Below are positions 28,648 to 38,300 of a stretch of DNA of 64,000 bases, one piece after another (within the stretch, counting starts at the first letter, position 1; the number at the start of each line of letters is the position of its first letter). Origin of the DNA: JAWKHR01 sp041394725 (lineage in GTDB: Bacteria; Acidobacteriota; Vicinamibacteria; Vicinamibacterales; SCN-69-37); contig JAWKHR010000039.1 in the NCBI GenBank assembly GCA_041394725.1, positions 1 through 64,000 on the forward strand, written 5' to 3'. Position numbers and translations under genes: made by a program. The notes below the pieces were generated by a model that worked only from the letters and a program-made list of their open reading frames with translations, had not been told where the DNA came from and made no database searches.

Positions 28648-29817
28648 TTAGGATGATCGTAACCGATCGACGGTGTCGCCCGAAACGCGACGCGCCCAGG
28701 CGTCCAGCTCGCGGATGCCGGCCAGATCGGCGGGCCCGGCGCCGCCGGACGCCTGGCCCAGGGCGGCCTCGATCACCCGCGGGATGCCCGGAAACGGGAT
28801 CCGCCCCGCCAGGAAGGCCTCCACGGCGACCTCGTTGGCCGCGTTCAGGACCACGGGCCACGCGCCGCCCTGTCGCAGCGCCTCGAACGCCAGCCCGAGG
28901 CACGGGAACCGGCCGACGTCGGGCGGCTGGAACTCGAGGACGCCGAGCCGCACCACGTCCAGCGGCGGCAGCGGCGCGGTCCACCGCTCCGGGTACGAGA
29001 AGGCGTACTGGATCGGCAGCCGCATGTCGGTCACGCCGAGCTGCGCGATGACGGAGCCGTCGGTCAGCTCGACCATCGAGTGGACGATCGACTGCGGGTG
29101 CACGACCACGTCGATCCGATCGGCGCCCACGTCGAAGAGCCAGCGCGCCTCGATGACCTCGAGGCCCTTGTTCATCAGCGTCGCCGAGTCGATCGTGATC
29201 TTGCGGCCCATCTGCCACGTCGGGTGCCGGAGCGCGTCGGCGGGGGTCACCCGCGCGAGCGCCTCGGCGTCCATCGTCCGGAACGGCCCGCCGGAGGCGG
29301 TGAGGATGAGCCGCGTGACCTCGGCCGGCGCGCGGCCGTGCAGGCACTGGTGGATGGCGTTGTGCTCGCTGTCCACCGGCAGGATGGCCACGCCGCGGCG
29401 GCGCGCGGCGTCCACCATCAGCGCGCCGGCCATGACGAGCACTTCCTTGTTCGCGAGCGCGATGGTCTTGCCGGCCTCGATCGCCGCGAGCACCGCCTCG
29501 AGCGCGGCCGTGCCCGACGAGGCGCAGAGGACCACGTCCGCGTCCGGGTGCGTGGCCACCGCGAGCAGGCCGTCGCGACCGGTCGCCACACGCACGCCCG
29601 GCGTGCCCGCGAGCGCGGTCTCGAGCGCCGCGCCGCCCTCGGCCGTGGCCGTGGCGACGATCGAGGGGCGATGCGCCGCCGCCTGCGCCGCCAGCCGATC
29701 GACGTTGTGGCCCGCGGCGAGCGCGACGACGCGCAGCCGGTCCGGGTGCGCCTCGATGACCGACAGCGCGCTGCACCCGATCGACCCGGTGGCGCCGAGG
29801 ATCGCGATCCGCCTCAC
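28648..29817 (-). CDS. dxr: 1-deoxy-D-xylulose 5-phosphate reductoisomerase
   Basis: This is a 389-residue enzyme that converts DXP to methylerythritol 4-phosphate with NADPH, the committed step of the MEP isoprenoid pathway. The NADPH loop is LGATGSIGCSALSV (residues 7-20). Metal and substrate residues lie in LPVDSEHNAIHQCL, LTASGGPFR and MGRKITIDSATLMNKG, and the flexible loop and C-terminal LNAANEVAVEAFL helix are present. The start is GTG, overlapping the TGA of cdsA by 4 nt. Isoprenoid precursor made here feeds uppS two genes upstream. Confidence 0.96.
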   Translation of the reverse strand: MRRIAILGATGSIGCSALSVIEAHPDRLRVVALAAGHNVDRLAAQAAAHRPSIVATATAEGGAALETALAGTPGVRVATGRDGLLAVATHPDADVVLCASSGTAALEAVLAAIEAGKTIALANKEVLVMAGALMVDAARRRGVAILPVDSEHNAIHQCLHGRAPAEVTRLILTASGGPFRTMDAEALARVTPADALRHPTWQMGRKITIDSATLMNKGLEVIEARWLFDVGADRIDVVVHPQSIVHSMVELTDGSVIAQLGVTDMRLPIQYAFSYPERWTAPLPPLDVVRLGVLEFQPPDVGRFPCLGLAFEALRQGGAWPVVLNAANEVAVEAFLAGRIPFPGIPRVIEAALGQASGGAGPADLAGIRELDAWARRVSGDTVDRLRSS

Positions 29818-30626
29818 GCGACGTGCCTCAGGAAGAAGTAGAAGAGCGGCGCGGCGAAGAGGTAGGCGTCGATCCGGTCGAGCACGCCGCCGTGCCCCGG
29901 AATCAGCGACGAACTGTCCTTGACGCCGGCCGCGCGCTTGAGGAGCGACTCGAACAGGTCACCGCAGATGCCCGCGCCGGCGAGCACGAGGCCCGCGGCC
30001 GCGCCCACGCCCGGCGCCACGCCCGGCAGCCAGACCCCGGCGAGCGCGCCGCCGGCCACCGCCGCGGCGACGAGGCCGCCCATCGCGCCCTCGACCGTCT
30101 TCGCGGGACTCACGGCCGGCGCGAGCTTCCGGCGGCCGAACGCCCGGCCCGTGTAGTACTGGGCCGAGTCGCTGCCCGAGATGACGACCAGGAGCCAGGT
30201 GATCGCCTCGGGCCCCTCCGCCACGCGCGCCCACGCCAGCGCGCCGAGCGGCAGGCCGACGTAGAGCGGCGCCAGCGCCATCGCGCCCGCGCGCGTGATG
30301 GTCCCCGGCACGGGCGGCCCCGACGCCAGCGCGACCAGCCCGGACGCGACGATGATCCCGAGGAGCGACCCGGCGAGCAGGTCCTGGTGGAACACCGGGC
30401 TCCGCGCGTCGTCGAGGACGAACGCGGTGCACGCGATCGCGGCCGCCAGGCCGACGAACCCGAACGCCGGCGGCGAGGCGCCGACGGCCGCGCCGAGCCG
30501 GCCCACCTCGTCGCCCGCGAACGCCGCGGCCAGCGCCGCGACGGCCACGGTCGCCCACCACGGCAGCACCCACAAGGTGACGACGACGAGCGCGATGAGG
30601 ACGAGCGCGCTGAGGACGCGGGTCAA
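29814..30626 (-). CDS. cdsA: Phosphatidate cytidylyltransferase (CDP-diglyceride synthase)
   Basis: This is a 270-residue polytopic membrane enzyme that makes CDP-diacylglycerol from phosphatidate and CTP. About seven hydrophobic helices are visible. The family signature is complete near the C-terminus: SPAKTVEGAMGG, then GDLFESLLKRAAGVKDSS and PGHGGVLDRIDAY. It appears to start with TTG at 30626, 3 nt after the uppS stop, so it is probably translated by coupling. It provides phospholipid precursors and sits in the classical uppS-cdsA-dxr-rseP order. Confidence 0.94.
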   Translation of the reverse strand: MTRVLSALVLIALVVVTLWVLPWWATVAVAALAAAFAGDEVGRLGAAVGASPPAFGFVGLAAAIACTAFVLDDARSPVFHQDLLAGSLLGIIVASGLVALASGPPVPGTITRAGAMALAPLYVGLPLGALAWARVAEGPEAITWLLVVISGSDSAQYYTGRAFGRRKLAPAVSPAKTVEGAMGGLVAAAVAGGALAGVWLPGVAPGVGAAAGLVLAGAGICGDLFESLLKRAAGVKDSSSLIPGHGGVLDRIDAYLFAAPLFYFFLRHVA

Positions 30627-30629
30627 ACG

Positions 30630-31421
30630 CTACCGCTTCCCGACCGCCGCCGGCTCAGACGCGATCGCGCCGTAGCGCCGATCCCGCTTCTGGAACTCGA
30701 CCACGGCCTCGAGGAGGTGGCGCGCCCGGAAGTCGGGCCACAAGGCGTCGGTGACCCAGATCTCGGCGTAGGCGATCTGCCACAGCAGGAAGTTGCTCAC
30801 GCGCAGCTCGCCGCTCGTCCGGATGAGCAGGTCCGGGTCGGGCTGGCCGGCCGTGTAGAGGAGCGACGCGAAACGCGACTCGTCCAGCTCGTCGGCCGGC
30901 ACGCCCTCGCGGATCGCGCGGCGCGCCGCGTCCACGATCTCCGCGCGCCCGCCGTAGCTCAGCGCGATGTTGAACTGCATCCCGGTGTTCGAGGCCGTCC
31001 GCACCTCGGCCGCCTGGAGCTCCTCGCGCACGTCGCGCGCGAGCCGCTCCGGCTGGCCGATGACCCGGAAGCGGATGTTGTTGCGCAGGAGCGTCTTCAG
31101 TTCCAGGCGCAGGTAGTGCCGGAGCAGGCCCATCAGCGCCGACACCTCGGTGTCGGGGCGCTTCCAGTTCTCCATCGAGAACGCGTAGAGCGTGAGGACC
31201 GAGATGCCGAGCCGCGCGGAGGTCTCCACCGTGTCGCGCACGGCCTCGATCCCGGCGCGGTGCCCCTCGACGCGCGGCAGGTGCCGGCTGGCCGCCCACC
31301 GGCCGTTGCCATCCATGATGACGGCGACGTGGCGCGGCAGGCGGTCGAAGTTCACCTGCCGGGCGAGCTCGGCTTCCGGGGATCCGGGGGCGACGACGGC
31401 GAGCAGGTCGGCAAGGGCCAT
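30630..31421 (-). CDS. uppS: Isoprenyl (undecaprenyl diphosphate) synthase
   Basis: This is a 263-residue cis-prenyltransferase that builds the C55 lipid carrier for peptidoglycan and polysaccharide synthesis. The catalytic loop VIMDGNGRWAASR contains the essential Asp, HRAGIEAVRDTVE the conserved helix, and YAFSMENWKRP the substrate site. The C-terminal RTSGELRVSNFLLWQ and AEIWVTDALWPDF motifs are typical. It starts at ATG 31421 and is followed by cdsA after 3 nt. About 20 residues precede the usual N-terminus. The carrier it makes would serve the glycosyltransferases found elsewhere in the window. Confidence 0.96.
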   Translation of the reverse strand: MALADLLAVVAPGSPEAELARQVNFDRLPRHVAVIMDGNGRWAASRHLPRVEGHRAGIEAVRDTVETSARLGISVLTLYAFSMENWKRPDTEVSALMGLLRHYLRLELKTLLRNNIRFRVIGQPERLARDVREELQAAEVRTASNTGMQFNIALSYGGRAEIVDAARRAIREGVPADELDESRFASLLYTAGQPDPDLLIRTSGELRVSNFLLWQIAYAEIWVTDALWPDFRARHLLEAVVEFQKRDRRYGAIASEPAAVGKR

Positions 31422-31461
31422 GGAAGCTTTGTCTTGCAGATTCTAGCAAACGGGGCGGAAA

Positions 31462-32208
31462 TCAGTAGGTCACCGCCACCAGCGTCAGGCCGTGGGCCGG
31501 GGCGGTCGGGCCGGCGGCCGCCCGGTCCCGGGCCTCGAGGATGGCCGCCATGTCGGCGGGCTGGCGGAGACCCGTCCCCACGTCCAGCAGCGTCCCGACC
31601 ACGGCCCGCACCATGTGACGGAGAAACCCGTCTCCCTCCACCTCGAAGACGATCTCGCCCGGGGGCGTCGTGATCGCGATCGTCCGCATCGTCCGCACCG
31701 TGTGCCGGACGGCGCTGCCGCGGGCCTGGAAGGACTTGAAGTCGTGGCGGCCGACGAGCGCCTCGGCCGCGGCTCGCATGGCGTCGAGGTCGTAGCGGCC
31801 CGGCGCGTGCCAGGCGTAGAGCCGGTCGAACGGCGACTGCACCGGCGGCGTGGAGACGCGATAGCGATAGGACTTGCCGCGTGCGTGGTGCCGCGCGTGA
31901 AAGCCGGGCGTCGCGTCCACCGCGCCGACCACCCGGACGTCGGCAGGCAGCCTCGCGTTGAGCGCGCGCTGGACGGCGGAGGCCGGCGTCTCGAACGCGA
32001 CGTTGACGCTGGCCACCTGCCCGAGCGCGTGGACACCGGCGTCGGTGCGCCCCGCACCGGACACGGTCGGCCCGCGCCCAGCGGCGTCGCGCTCGAACGG
32101 CGCGAGCGCGTCCTCCAGCACCTCCTGCACCGACAGCCCGTTCGCCTGGCGCTGGAACCCGCAGTAGTTCGTGCCGTCGTAGGCGACGGTCAGCTTGAGG
32201 GTGCGCAT
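31462..32208 (-). CDS. truA: tRNA pseudouridine synthase A
   Basis: This is a 248-residue enzyme that makes pseudouridine at positions 38-40 of tRNA anticodon arms. It begins LKLTVAYDGTNYCGFQRQ, carries the catalytic Asp in GAGRTDAGVHALGQV, and later has FKSFQARGS and FLRHMVRAVVGTL, all family signatures. A GTG at 32211 precedes the ATG; ATG 32208 gives the standard N-terminus. It lies upstream of uppS with a 40-nt gap and may share its transcript. The large palindrome 32253-32563 is immediately upstream. Confidence 0.94.
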   Translation of the reverse strand: MRTLKLTVAYDGTNYCGFQRQANGLSVQEVLEDALAPFERDAAGRGPTVSGAGRTDAGVHALGQVASVNVAFETPASAVQRALNARLPADVRVVGAVDATPGFHARHHARGKSYRYRVSTPPVQSPFDRLYAWHAPGRYDLDAMRAAAEALVGRHDFKSFQARGSAVRHTVRTMRTIAITTPPGEIVFEVEGDGFLRHMVRAVVGTLLDVGTGLRQPADMAAILEARDRAAAGPTAPAHGLTLVAVTY

Positions 32209-32252
32209 CACGGGTGGGAGGTCATGAAGAGCGCGCGCGCTGGTGCGTCAGT

Positions 32253-32563
32253 TCCTGTGCCGCGTCTGGCGCCTGTCCTGTTTGACATGGAGGTCAGGAA
32301 GGCCATGTAGCTCATGAAGGGGTGCCGCGAACCCGTGCCCGGGCGACCGGCGAGCGTGCGGAAACCGGTGGAGATGAGCGCGCGAAGGACGTGGGAGGCA
32401 CGTTCATCTCCACCGGTTCCCGCACGCTCGCTGGGCCGGTCGTTCGACCGGCCCGGCGGGCACCGCCCGCCGGTCGCCCGGGCGCGGCAGCGCGGCACGC
32501 TTCACGCCCTTCAATCCCTTCATCCCTTCATGTCAAGAGGACACCCGCCAGACGCGGCAGAGG
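32253..32563. repeat. Large imperfect palindrome, family D copy 1 (pyrE-truA gap)
   Basis: Outer arms near 32255-32289 and 32528-32562 pair with few mismatches (GCCGCGTCTGGCG core). An inner stem of 28 bp with one mismatch (32350-32377 with 32404-32431) encloses a 26-nt loop. The right arm carries two extra small hairpins that the left arm lacks: 32433-32454 (GGGCCGGTCG arms) and 32455-32471 (GGCGGGC arms). The outer arm also holds iterated CCCTTCA units. No gene is supported in this 380-base gap. Confidence 0.85.
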
Positions 32564-32591
32564 CCGAGGGCCTTCACCCTCTTCACGCCCT

Positions 32592-33164
32592 TCAGCTCTT
32601 CCGGGAGCCCGGCTTGACCACCTCGACGCCCTTCGCGCAGAGCGGGCACTGCTCGGGCGGCCAGGTCTCCACCGTGAGCGTCGCGAGCGCGTGGAACGGC
32701 ACACCGAGATCCGCCGTGCCGCCGCTCCGGTCGATCACCGCGCCCGCGGCGACCACGGTCGCCCCAGCCGCCGCGGCGACCGCCATCGTCTCGCGCGTCG
32801 ATCCGCCGGTCGTGACGACGTCCTCGATCACGACGACGCGGTCGTCGGGCGAGAGGGTGAAGCCGCGGCGCAGGGTCAGCGTGCCCTCCTGGCGCTCGGC
32901 GAAGATCGCGCGGACGCCGAGCGCGCGCGCCACCTCGTGCCCGATGATCAGGCCGCCGAGCGCGGGCGAGAGCACGACGGTCGCCCGCGCGCCGCCGAAC
33001 GTCGCCCCGAGCGCGCGGCCGAGCGCCTCGGCGTGCGCCGGATGCTGCAGCACCAGCGCGCACTGCAGGTAGGCCGGGCTGTGCAGCCCCGACGACAGCC
33101 GGAAGTGCCCCTCGAGGAGCGCCCCCGACGCACGAAAGAGATCCAGAACGGCCGGTTGATCCAT
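32592..33164 (-). CDS. pyrE: Orotate phosphoribosyltransferase
   Basis: This is a 190-residue type I phosphoribosyltransferase joining orotate and PRPP to give OMP. It shows HFRLSSGLHSPAYLQCA near the N-terminus, FAERQEGTLTLRRGF, and the PRPP loop VVVIEDVVTTGGSTRE. The C-terminal tail contains a Cys pair (QCPLCAKG). A second, longer PyrE homologue is at 47672-48298 in the pyrR-pyrB-pyrC operon, also with a CPLC tail; this shorter one is closer in length to the classical enzyme. It starts at ATG 33164, 17 nt after the S9 peptidase gene, an unusual companion. Confidence 0.88.
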   Translation of the reverse strand: MDQPAVLDLFRASGALLEGHFRLSSGLHSPAYLQCALVLQHPAHAEALGRALGATFGGARATVVLSPALGGLIIGHEVARALGVRAIFAERQEGTLTLRRGFTLSPDDRVVVIEDVVTTGGSTRETMAVAAAAGATVVAAGAVIDRSGGTADLGVPFHALATLTVETWPPEQCPLCAKGVEVVKPGSRKS

Positions 33165-33181
33165 GCCTGCGCTGCCCCCGC

Positions 33182-35725
33182 TCACTGCTTCAGCGTCTCG
33201 TCGAACATCTTCAGGATGCGCTTGTACTCGTCCGCCCAGGACGTCTCCTCGTTGAACCCGTGGTTCTCGACCGGGTAGGGCTGGATCGACCAGTTCTCCT
33301 TCCGGAGCTCGATGAGCTTCTGGACGAGCCGCACCGAGTCCTGGAAGAACACGTTGGTGTCCACCATCCCGTGGAGGATCAGCAGGCGCCCCTTCAGGCC
33401 GTCGGCGAAGTAGATGGGCGAACTCTGCTTGTAGGCCTCGGGATCGACCGTCGGCACGTTCAGGATGTTCGAGGTGTAGCCGTGGTTGTAGTGCGCCCAG
33501 TCGGTGACGGGCCGGAGCGCGGCGCCCGCGGCGAACGTGTCGGGCGAGGTGAACATCGCCATCAGCGTGATGAACCCGCCGTAGCTGCCGCCGTAGACGC
33601 CGATGCGCTTCGGGTCCACGCGCTCGGTCTCGACCAGGAACTTCGCCCCGTCCACCACGTCGTCCAGGTCGTGGCCGCCCATGTGGCGGTAGATGGCCGT
33701 GCGCCAGTCGCGGCCGTAGCCGGAGCTGGCGCGGTAGTCGGGGTCGAGCACCACGTAGCCCTGCGAGGCGAGCAGGTTGTGGAACATGTACTCGCGGTAG
33801 TAGGTGGACCAGTACTTGTGCGCGTTCTGCAGGTAGCCCGCGCCGTGAACGAACACGACGGCCGGCCGGCGGCGATCGCGCCGCGCGCCGATCATCTCCG
33901 GCGTGTAGAGCCGCGCGTAGACGTCCTGGCCGTCGCGCGTCTTGTAGGTGACGACCTTGGGGTCGATCCACTTGAAACTGCGCCACTCCTCGGTCGGGGT
34001 CGTCGTCACCTGCGTGGCCTCGGCGCCGGGCGTGGCGGGCATCACGTACAGCTCCGGCGGCTTGTTGCTGTAGGAGTAGATCACCGCCGCCGTCCGCTCG
34101 TCGGGCGAGAGCGTCACGTCGTTCGACCCGGTCATCGTCGTCAGGCGCGTCCGGTCGCCGCCGGTCACCGGCATCGAGTAGAACTGCCGCTCGCCCGGGT
34201 GCACCTCGGTCGTCTGCAGGAAGATCGTGCGGCGGTCCTTCGAGAGATCGGCGCTCGTCACTTCCCACTTCCCGCTGGTGAGCTGCCGGGCCTGCGGCAT
34301 CGAGGCAGCCGTGTCGAGCGAGTACAGGTGCATCCAGCCGTCCTTCTCGGACAGGAAGATGAAGGTGTGGTTGTCCGGCAGCCACGCGATGCCCGCGCCG
34401 CCGCCGAACCCGCCGCCCCCGCCGCCCACGCCCATCGTGCGGACCCAGGCATCGTCGTGCAGCTGGTCGAGGACGGTGGCCTTGCCGGAAGCCGGATCGA
34501 CGGTCACGAGCCATCGGTCCTTGTTGTCCTGCGCGCTGATCGGGATCACCGTGTGCGAGCCGTCGTCGGAGGTATCAGGCGTGCCCCAGTCGAGGATGCG
34601 CGGCACGTCGGGATCCGACGGGCTGGCCTTGCGTTCCATGCCGGCGAAGGCGGACGCGTCGGCCCACACGCTGCGGTTGCCCGCGAGGTCGAGCACGGCG
34701 AGCTTGCGCTGCGACTGCGAATCACCGACGTTCGACCGGCCCGGGATCATCTCGGGATAGGCCGACTCGGTGACGTAGTTGGGCGTCTCCTGGCCGCGCG
34801 CCGGAATCTCGGGCTGCTCGTTGACGACGACCCAGACGTACTTCTCGTCGGCGGTCAGCTGCAGGTCCACGAGGCTCTGGCGCGGCTGGAGCTGGAAGCG
34901 CGCGATCGGCTCCTGCGCCGGGCCGCCGCCCCCGCCACGTCCGCCGCGACCGCCGCCGCGGCCACCACGGCCCTGGCCGCGCCGTTCCACCTGCTCGCGG
35001 ATGTAGGCGAGCAGGTCCTGCTCCTGCGTCCGGAGCCAGCGTTGCGCGTCGGTCAGCTCGCCGCCGCCCTGGCCCTGCGCGCCGGCGCCACGCCCGCGCG
35101 CGGCGCCGCCACGTCCGCCGCCCGCGCCGCGACCACCCGCCGCGGCATTCGCGTTCCCGCCGCCGTTGCCGCCGGCCTGCACGACGTCGGTGAGCTGCAG
35201 CTCCGCGGGATCCGCTCCGGCCTCGAGCGAGAGCAGGAACAGGTTGCCGTCGCGCACGAACGTCACCGCGCGGCCGCCGCGTGCCCACCGCGCGCTGCTC
35301 TCGGTGGCCGCCGTGCGCGTGACCTGGCGACGCGCGCCGGTCTCGGCGTCGTAGATCACGACGTCGCCACCCTCGGTGGTGATGAGCCGCCGGCCGCCCG
35401 GATCGGGCCGGCCACTCGGCGGCGTGTCGAGGGTGCGGCTCTCGTCCTCGCTCAGCTCTCGCAGGCCGGTGCCGTCACGGCCGACCTGCCACGTCGAGGC
35501 CTGGTCGGCATCGGGCTTCTGCCACGAGAAGTAGATCGTCGAGCTGTCGCGCGACCACCGGACGTTCGAGGGCGCGTTGCCGACCAGCTTGGGCCCGCGC
35601 ATGATGCTGTCCACGGTGAGCATCCGGGCGACGGGCGTCTGGGCGGGGGCCTGGGCCTGCGGCTGGGCAGGGCTCCAGGTGAAGCCCGCCACGACGAGGG
35701 CGGCTGACACGAGAATTCGGCGCAT
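33182..35725 (-). CDS. Secreted S9-family (DPP4/prolyl-oligopeptidase-like) serine peptidase
   Basis: This is an 847-residue protein. ATG 35725 precedes a signal peptide (RILVSAALVVAGFTWSPAQ). A beta-propeller with DPP4-N-like strands runs to about 590, interrupted by Gly/Arg/Ala-rich inserts near residues 200-270. The catalytic domain has the nucleophile in VYGGSYGGF (Ser near 713), the Asp in GMVDTNVFF and the His in VENHGFNEE. It is expected to release dipeptides or short peptides outside the cytoplasm. It is the gene before pyrE on the same strand and is divergent from the TolC gene. Confidence 0.92.
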   Translation of the reverse strand: MRRILVSAALVVAGFTWSPAQPQAQAPAQTPVARMLTVDSIMRGPKLVGNAPSNVRWSRDSSTIYFSWQKPDADQASTWQVGRDGTGLRELSEDESRTLDTPPSGRPDPGGRRLITTEGGDVVIYDAETGARRQVTRTAATESSARWARGGRAVTFVRDGNLFLLSLEAGADPAELQLTDVVQAGGNGGGNANAAAGGRGAGGGRGGAARGRGAGAQGQGGGELTDAQRWLRTQEQDLLAYIREQVERRGQGRGGRGGGRGGRGGGGGPAQEPIARFQLQPRQSLVDLQLTADEKYVWVVVNEQPEIPARGQETPNYVTESAYPEMIPGRSNVGDSQSQRKLAVLDLAGNRSVWADASAFAGMERKASPSDPDVPRILDWGTPDTSDDGSHTVIPISAQDNKDRWLVTVDPASGKATVLDQLHDDAWVRTMGVGGGGGGFGGGAGIAWLPDNHTFIFLSEKDGWMHLYSLDTAASMPQARQLTSGKWEVTSADLSKDRRTIFLQTTEVHPGERQFYSMPVTGGDRTRLTTMTGSNDVTLSPDERTAAVIYSYSNKPPELYVMPATPGAEATQVTTTPTEEWRSFKWIDPKVVTYKTRDGQDVYARLYTPEMIGARRDRRRPAVVFVHGAGYLQNAHKYWSTYYREYMFHNLLASQGYVVLDPDYRASSGYGRDWRTAIYRHMGGHDLDDVVDGAKFLVETERVDPKRIGVYGGSYGGFITLMAMFTSPDTFAAGAALRPVTDWAHYNHGYTSNILNVPTVDPEAYKQSSPIYFADGLKGRLLILHGMVDTNVFFQDSVRLVQKLIELRKENWSIQPYPVENHGFNEETSWADEYKRILKMFDETLKQ

Positions 35726-35878
35726 GGTTTGCAGTCTCTCCGGGGGCAATCGGGGTTCGGAGACGGAAACGGGCGAATTGACGTCTAAGCATCCGCGAGA
35801 TGGGACGGCCGCGTCCCGGATCTGCGAATCTCGGCCGATAGTATAGGTCCGGGCCCCATGATCATTGGAGAAATGCAC

Positions 35879-37480
35879 ATGTTGAACCAGTTTTGGACGC
35901 GCTCCTCCCGGCTCGGCCTGACCGGTCTGGCAGCCCTCGGACTGGCCGTCCCGGTCGTGGCCCGGGCCCAGACCCCGGACCAGGCGCCGCCGGCGCCGCG
36001 CGCCAGCCTGACCGTCATCCTGGGCCAGGCGGCGACGCAGGCGGCCACCCAGAACGGCCAGACGACGGTCAGCCTGTCGATGGACGACGCCGTGCAGATG
36101 GCGCTCGAGACCAACCTCGGGCTGAAGTCCACCCGGCTGGACCTCGACGACGCGGCACAGGGCCTGGCGCAGGCCCGGGCGACGTTCCTGCCCCGGATGA
36201 CGACGTCGTTCAGCCGCGGCACGAGCTCGAACCCGGCGCAGCAGAATCCCGACGGCACGTTCGCGGTCAGCTCGTCCACCGCGCTCAACTCGCGCGCCAG
36301 CCTGCAGCAGACGCTGCCGTGGTACGGCACGGGCTACAACGTCTCGTGGTCTGCGCGGCGGAGCGAGACGCCGGGATCCCGCGCGACGTTCAACCCGAGC
36401 CTGGGCTCGACGTTCCAGTTCAGCATCACGCAGCCGCTGCTGCGCAACTTCATGACCGACAGCAGCCGCGCGCAGGTCGAGTCCAGCGAGCGCCAGCAGG
36501 TGATCACGGACCTGCAGGTGCAGCAGGCGATGATCCAGCTCGAGAGCCAGGTGAAGACGGCCTACCTGCAGCTGGTCGCCGCGCGCGAGAACCAGAAGGT
36601 CGCGCAGGCCAACCTGGAGCTGACCGAGGACGCGCTCGCCAACTCGCGCGCGCGCGTCGAGGTCGGCGTGGCGCCGCAGACCGACATCCTGGCCGACGAG
36701 GCCGCGGTCGCGAGCAGCCGCGTGTCGGCCATCGCCGCCGAGGCGCAGATCGCCGCCGCCGAGGACAACCTGCGCCGGCTGGTCCTCGACCCGTCGCGGC
36801 CCGACTACTGGTCGGTGAGCCTCGCCACGACCGACACGCCCGAGCTGACGCCGCGCGAGATCGACCTCGACGCGACGATCCAGAACGCGCTCGCCAACCG
36901 CCTCGACCTCGAAATCCTGAAGCGCAACGTGGACCTCATCGACCTGAACATGCGCGTGAGCAAGAACGCGACGATGCCGGACCTCGGCCTCCAGGTGGAC
37001 TACTCGGCGTCGGGCACCGGCGGCCGCCGGACGGAAGGTGAGCTGGCCGACCGGACGTTCGGCAACGTCCTCGGCGAGGCGTTCGCCGGCGACTACCCGA
37101 GCTGGACCACCAGCGTGAACTTCAGCTACCCGATCGGCCGGACGGCGGCGAAGGCCTCCTTCGCGCGCGCGCAGATCCAGAAGCAGCAGCAGCTGCTGAA
37201 CCAGCGCGACCTCGAGCTCTCAATCGTCCAGCAGGTACGGGCCGCGGTGCGCAACGTGCAGAACCGCGCGCGCCAGGTCGAGGCCGCCCGCGCGGCGCTC
37301 CAGGCCAGCCAGCAGAACCTCGACGCGGAGAACCAGAAGCGCGCCGTCGGGCTCTCGACGAACCTCGACCTGCAGTTCCGCCAGCAGAACCTGGCGCAGG
37401 CGCGCCTCAACGAGCTGAACGCGATCATCTCCTACAACCAGGCGCTGATCGACCTCGACCGGGTGCAGAAGATCAGGTAG
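35879..37480 (+). CDS. TolC-family outer-membrane efflux protein
   Basis: This is a 533-residue protein with a signal peptide (GLAALGLAVPVVARAQ). It has two homologous helical halves typical of the OEP family: VSLSMDDAVQMALETNLGL near residue 60, then long coiled-coil helices with VKTAYLQLVAARENQKVAQA and the matching second half, VRAAVRNVQNRARQVEAARA. It forms the trimeric outer-membrane duct of a tripartite pump or type I secretion system, but no inner-membrane or adaptor partner is adjacent. Of three in-frame ATGs (35858, 35873, 35879) the last is best spaced from GGAG at 35867. Confidence 0.92.
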   Translation: MLNQFWTRSSRLGLTGLAALGLAVPVVARAQTPDQAPPAPRASLTVILGQAATQAATQNGQTTVSLSMDDAVQMALETNLGLKSTRLDLDDAAQGLAQARATFLPRMTTSFSRGTSSNPAQQNPDGTFAVSSSTALNSRASLQQTLPWYGTGYNVSWSARRSETPGSRATFNPSLGSTFQFSITQPLLRNFMTDSSRAQVESSERQQVITDLQVQQAMIQLESQVKTAYLQLVAARENQKVAQANLELTEDALANSRARVEVGVAPQTDILADEAAVASSRVSAIAAEAQIAAAEDNLRRLVLDPSRPDYWSVSLATTDTPELTPREIDLDATIQNALANRLDLEILKRNVDLIDLNMRVSKNATMPDLGLQVDYSASGTGGRRTEGELADRTFGNVLGEAFAGDYPSWTTSVNFSYPIGRTAAKASFARAQIQKQQQLLNQRDLELSIVQQVRAAVRNVQNRARQVEAARAALQASQQNLDAENQKRAVGLSTNLDLQFRQQNLAQARLNELNAIISYNQALIDLDRVQKIR

Positions 37481-37503
37481 GAATCTGCGCTATAGTCGCG
37501 GCC

Positions 37504-38268
37504 GTGGCGAAGCTGACCGTCACGGTCATCACGCTCAACGAAGCCGCGCACATCGAGGCCTGCCTCGCCTCGGCCGCCTGGGCCGACGAGCGGCTGGTCG
37601 TCGATTCGGGCAGCACCGATGACACCGTGGATCGCGCGCGCGCCGCCGGCGCGCGCGTGATCGTCCGCGACTGGCCCGGCTACAGCGCGCAGAAGAACTT
37701 CGCGGCCGGCGAGGCCGCGCACGACTGGATCCTCTCGCTCGACGCCGACGAGCGCGTCTCACCCGCGCTGGCCGAAGAGATCCGTGCCCGGCTCCAGGCC
37801 GACCCGGCCGAGCCGGGCTTCCGCATCCCGCGCGTGACCTGGCACCTCGGCCGGTGGATCCGATCCACCGACTGGTACCCCGACTACCAGCTCCGCCTGT
37901 ACGACCGCCGCCGCGCCCGGTGGAAGCCGAAGCGCGTGCACGAGTCCGTCGAGACTGACGGCGCGCCCGGCCAGCTCCGCCAGGACCTCGAGCACTACGC
38001 GTACCGCGACCTGAGCCATCATCACCAGACGATGGACCGGTACACCACGCTCGCGGCCGAGGAGATGCACGCGCAGGGCCGCACGGCCGGCCTCGCGGAC
38101 CTGCTGCTCCACCCGCCGGCGGCCTTCGCGCGCAACTACGTGCTCCGCCGGGGCTTCACCGACGGCATCCCCGGCCTGATCGTCTCGGCGATGAACGCGC
38201 ACTACGTGCTGCTGAAGTTCGCGAAGCTGTGGGCGATCCAGGCCGGGCGCGAGGCGCGGCGCGGCTGA
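37504..38268 (+). CDS. Glycosyltransferase family 2, WaaE/KdtX-like
   Basis: This is a 254-residue cytoplasmic-face GT-A glycosyltransferase. It begins TVTVITLNEAAHIEACLAS, continues with VVDSGSTDDTVD, and carries the metal-binding DxD as LSLDADERVS. The PGYSAQKNFA and WYPDYQLRLYDRRRARW segments match the LPS core beta-glucosyltransferase group (WaaE/LgtF/KdtX). It starts at GTG 37504, 23 nt after the TolC stop. It probably adds a sugar to lipid-linked or LPS core acceptors. A GT4 enzyme follows after the 38301-38547 palindrome. Confidence 0.87.
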   Translation: MAKLTVTVITLNEAAHIEACLASAAWADERLVVDSGSTDDTVDRARAAGARVIVRDWPGYSAQKNFAAGEAAHDWILSLDADERVSPALAEEIRARLQADPAEPGFRIPRVTWHLGRWIRSTDWYPDYQLRLYDRRRARWKPKRVHESVETDGAPGQLRQDLEHYAYRDLSHHHQTMDRYTTLAAEEMHAQGRTAGLADLLLHPPAAFARNYVLRRGFTDGIPGLIVSAMNAHYVLLKFAKLWAIQAGREARRG

Positions 38269-38300
38269 GGCGCGTGGCGCCACGGTCGGCTCAACCCGGT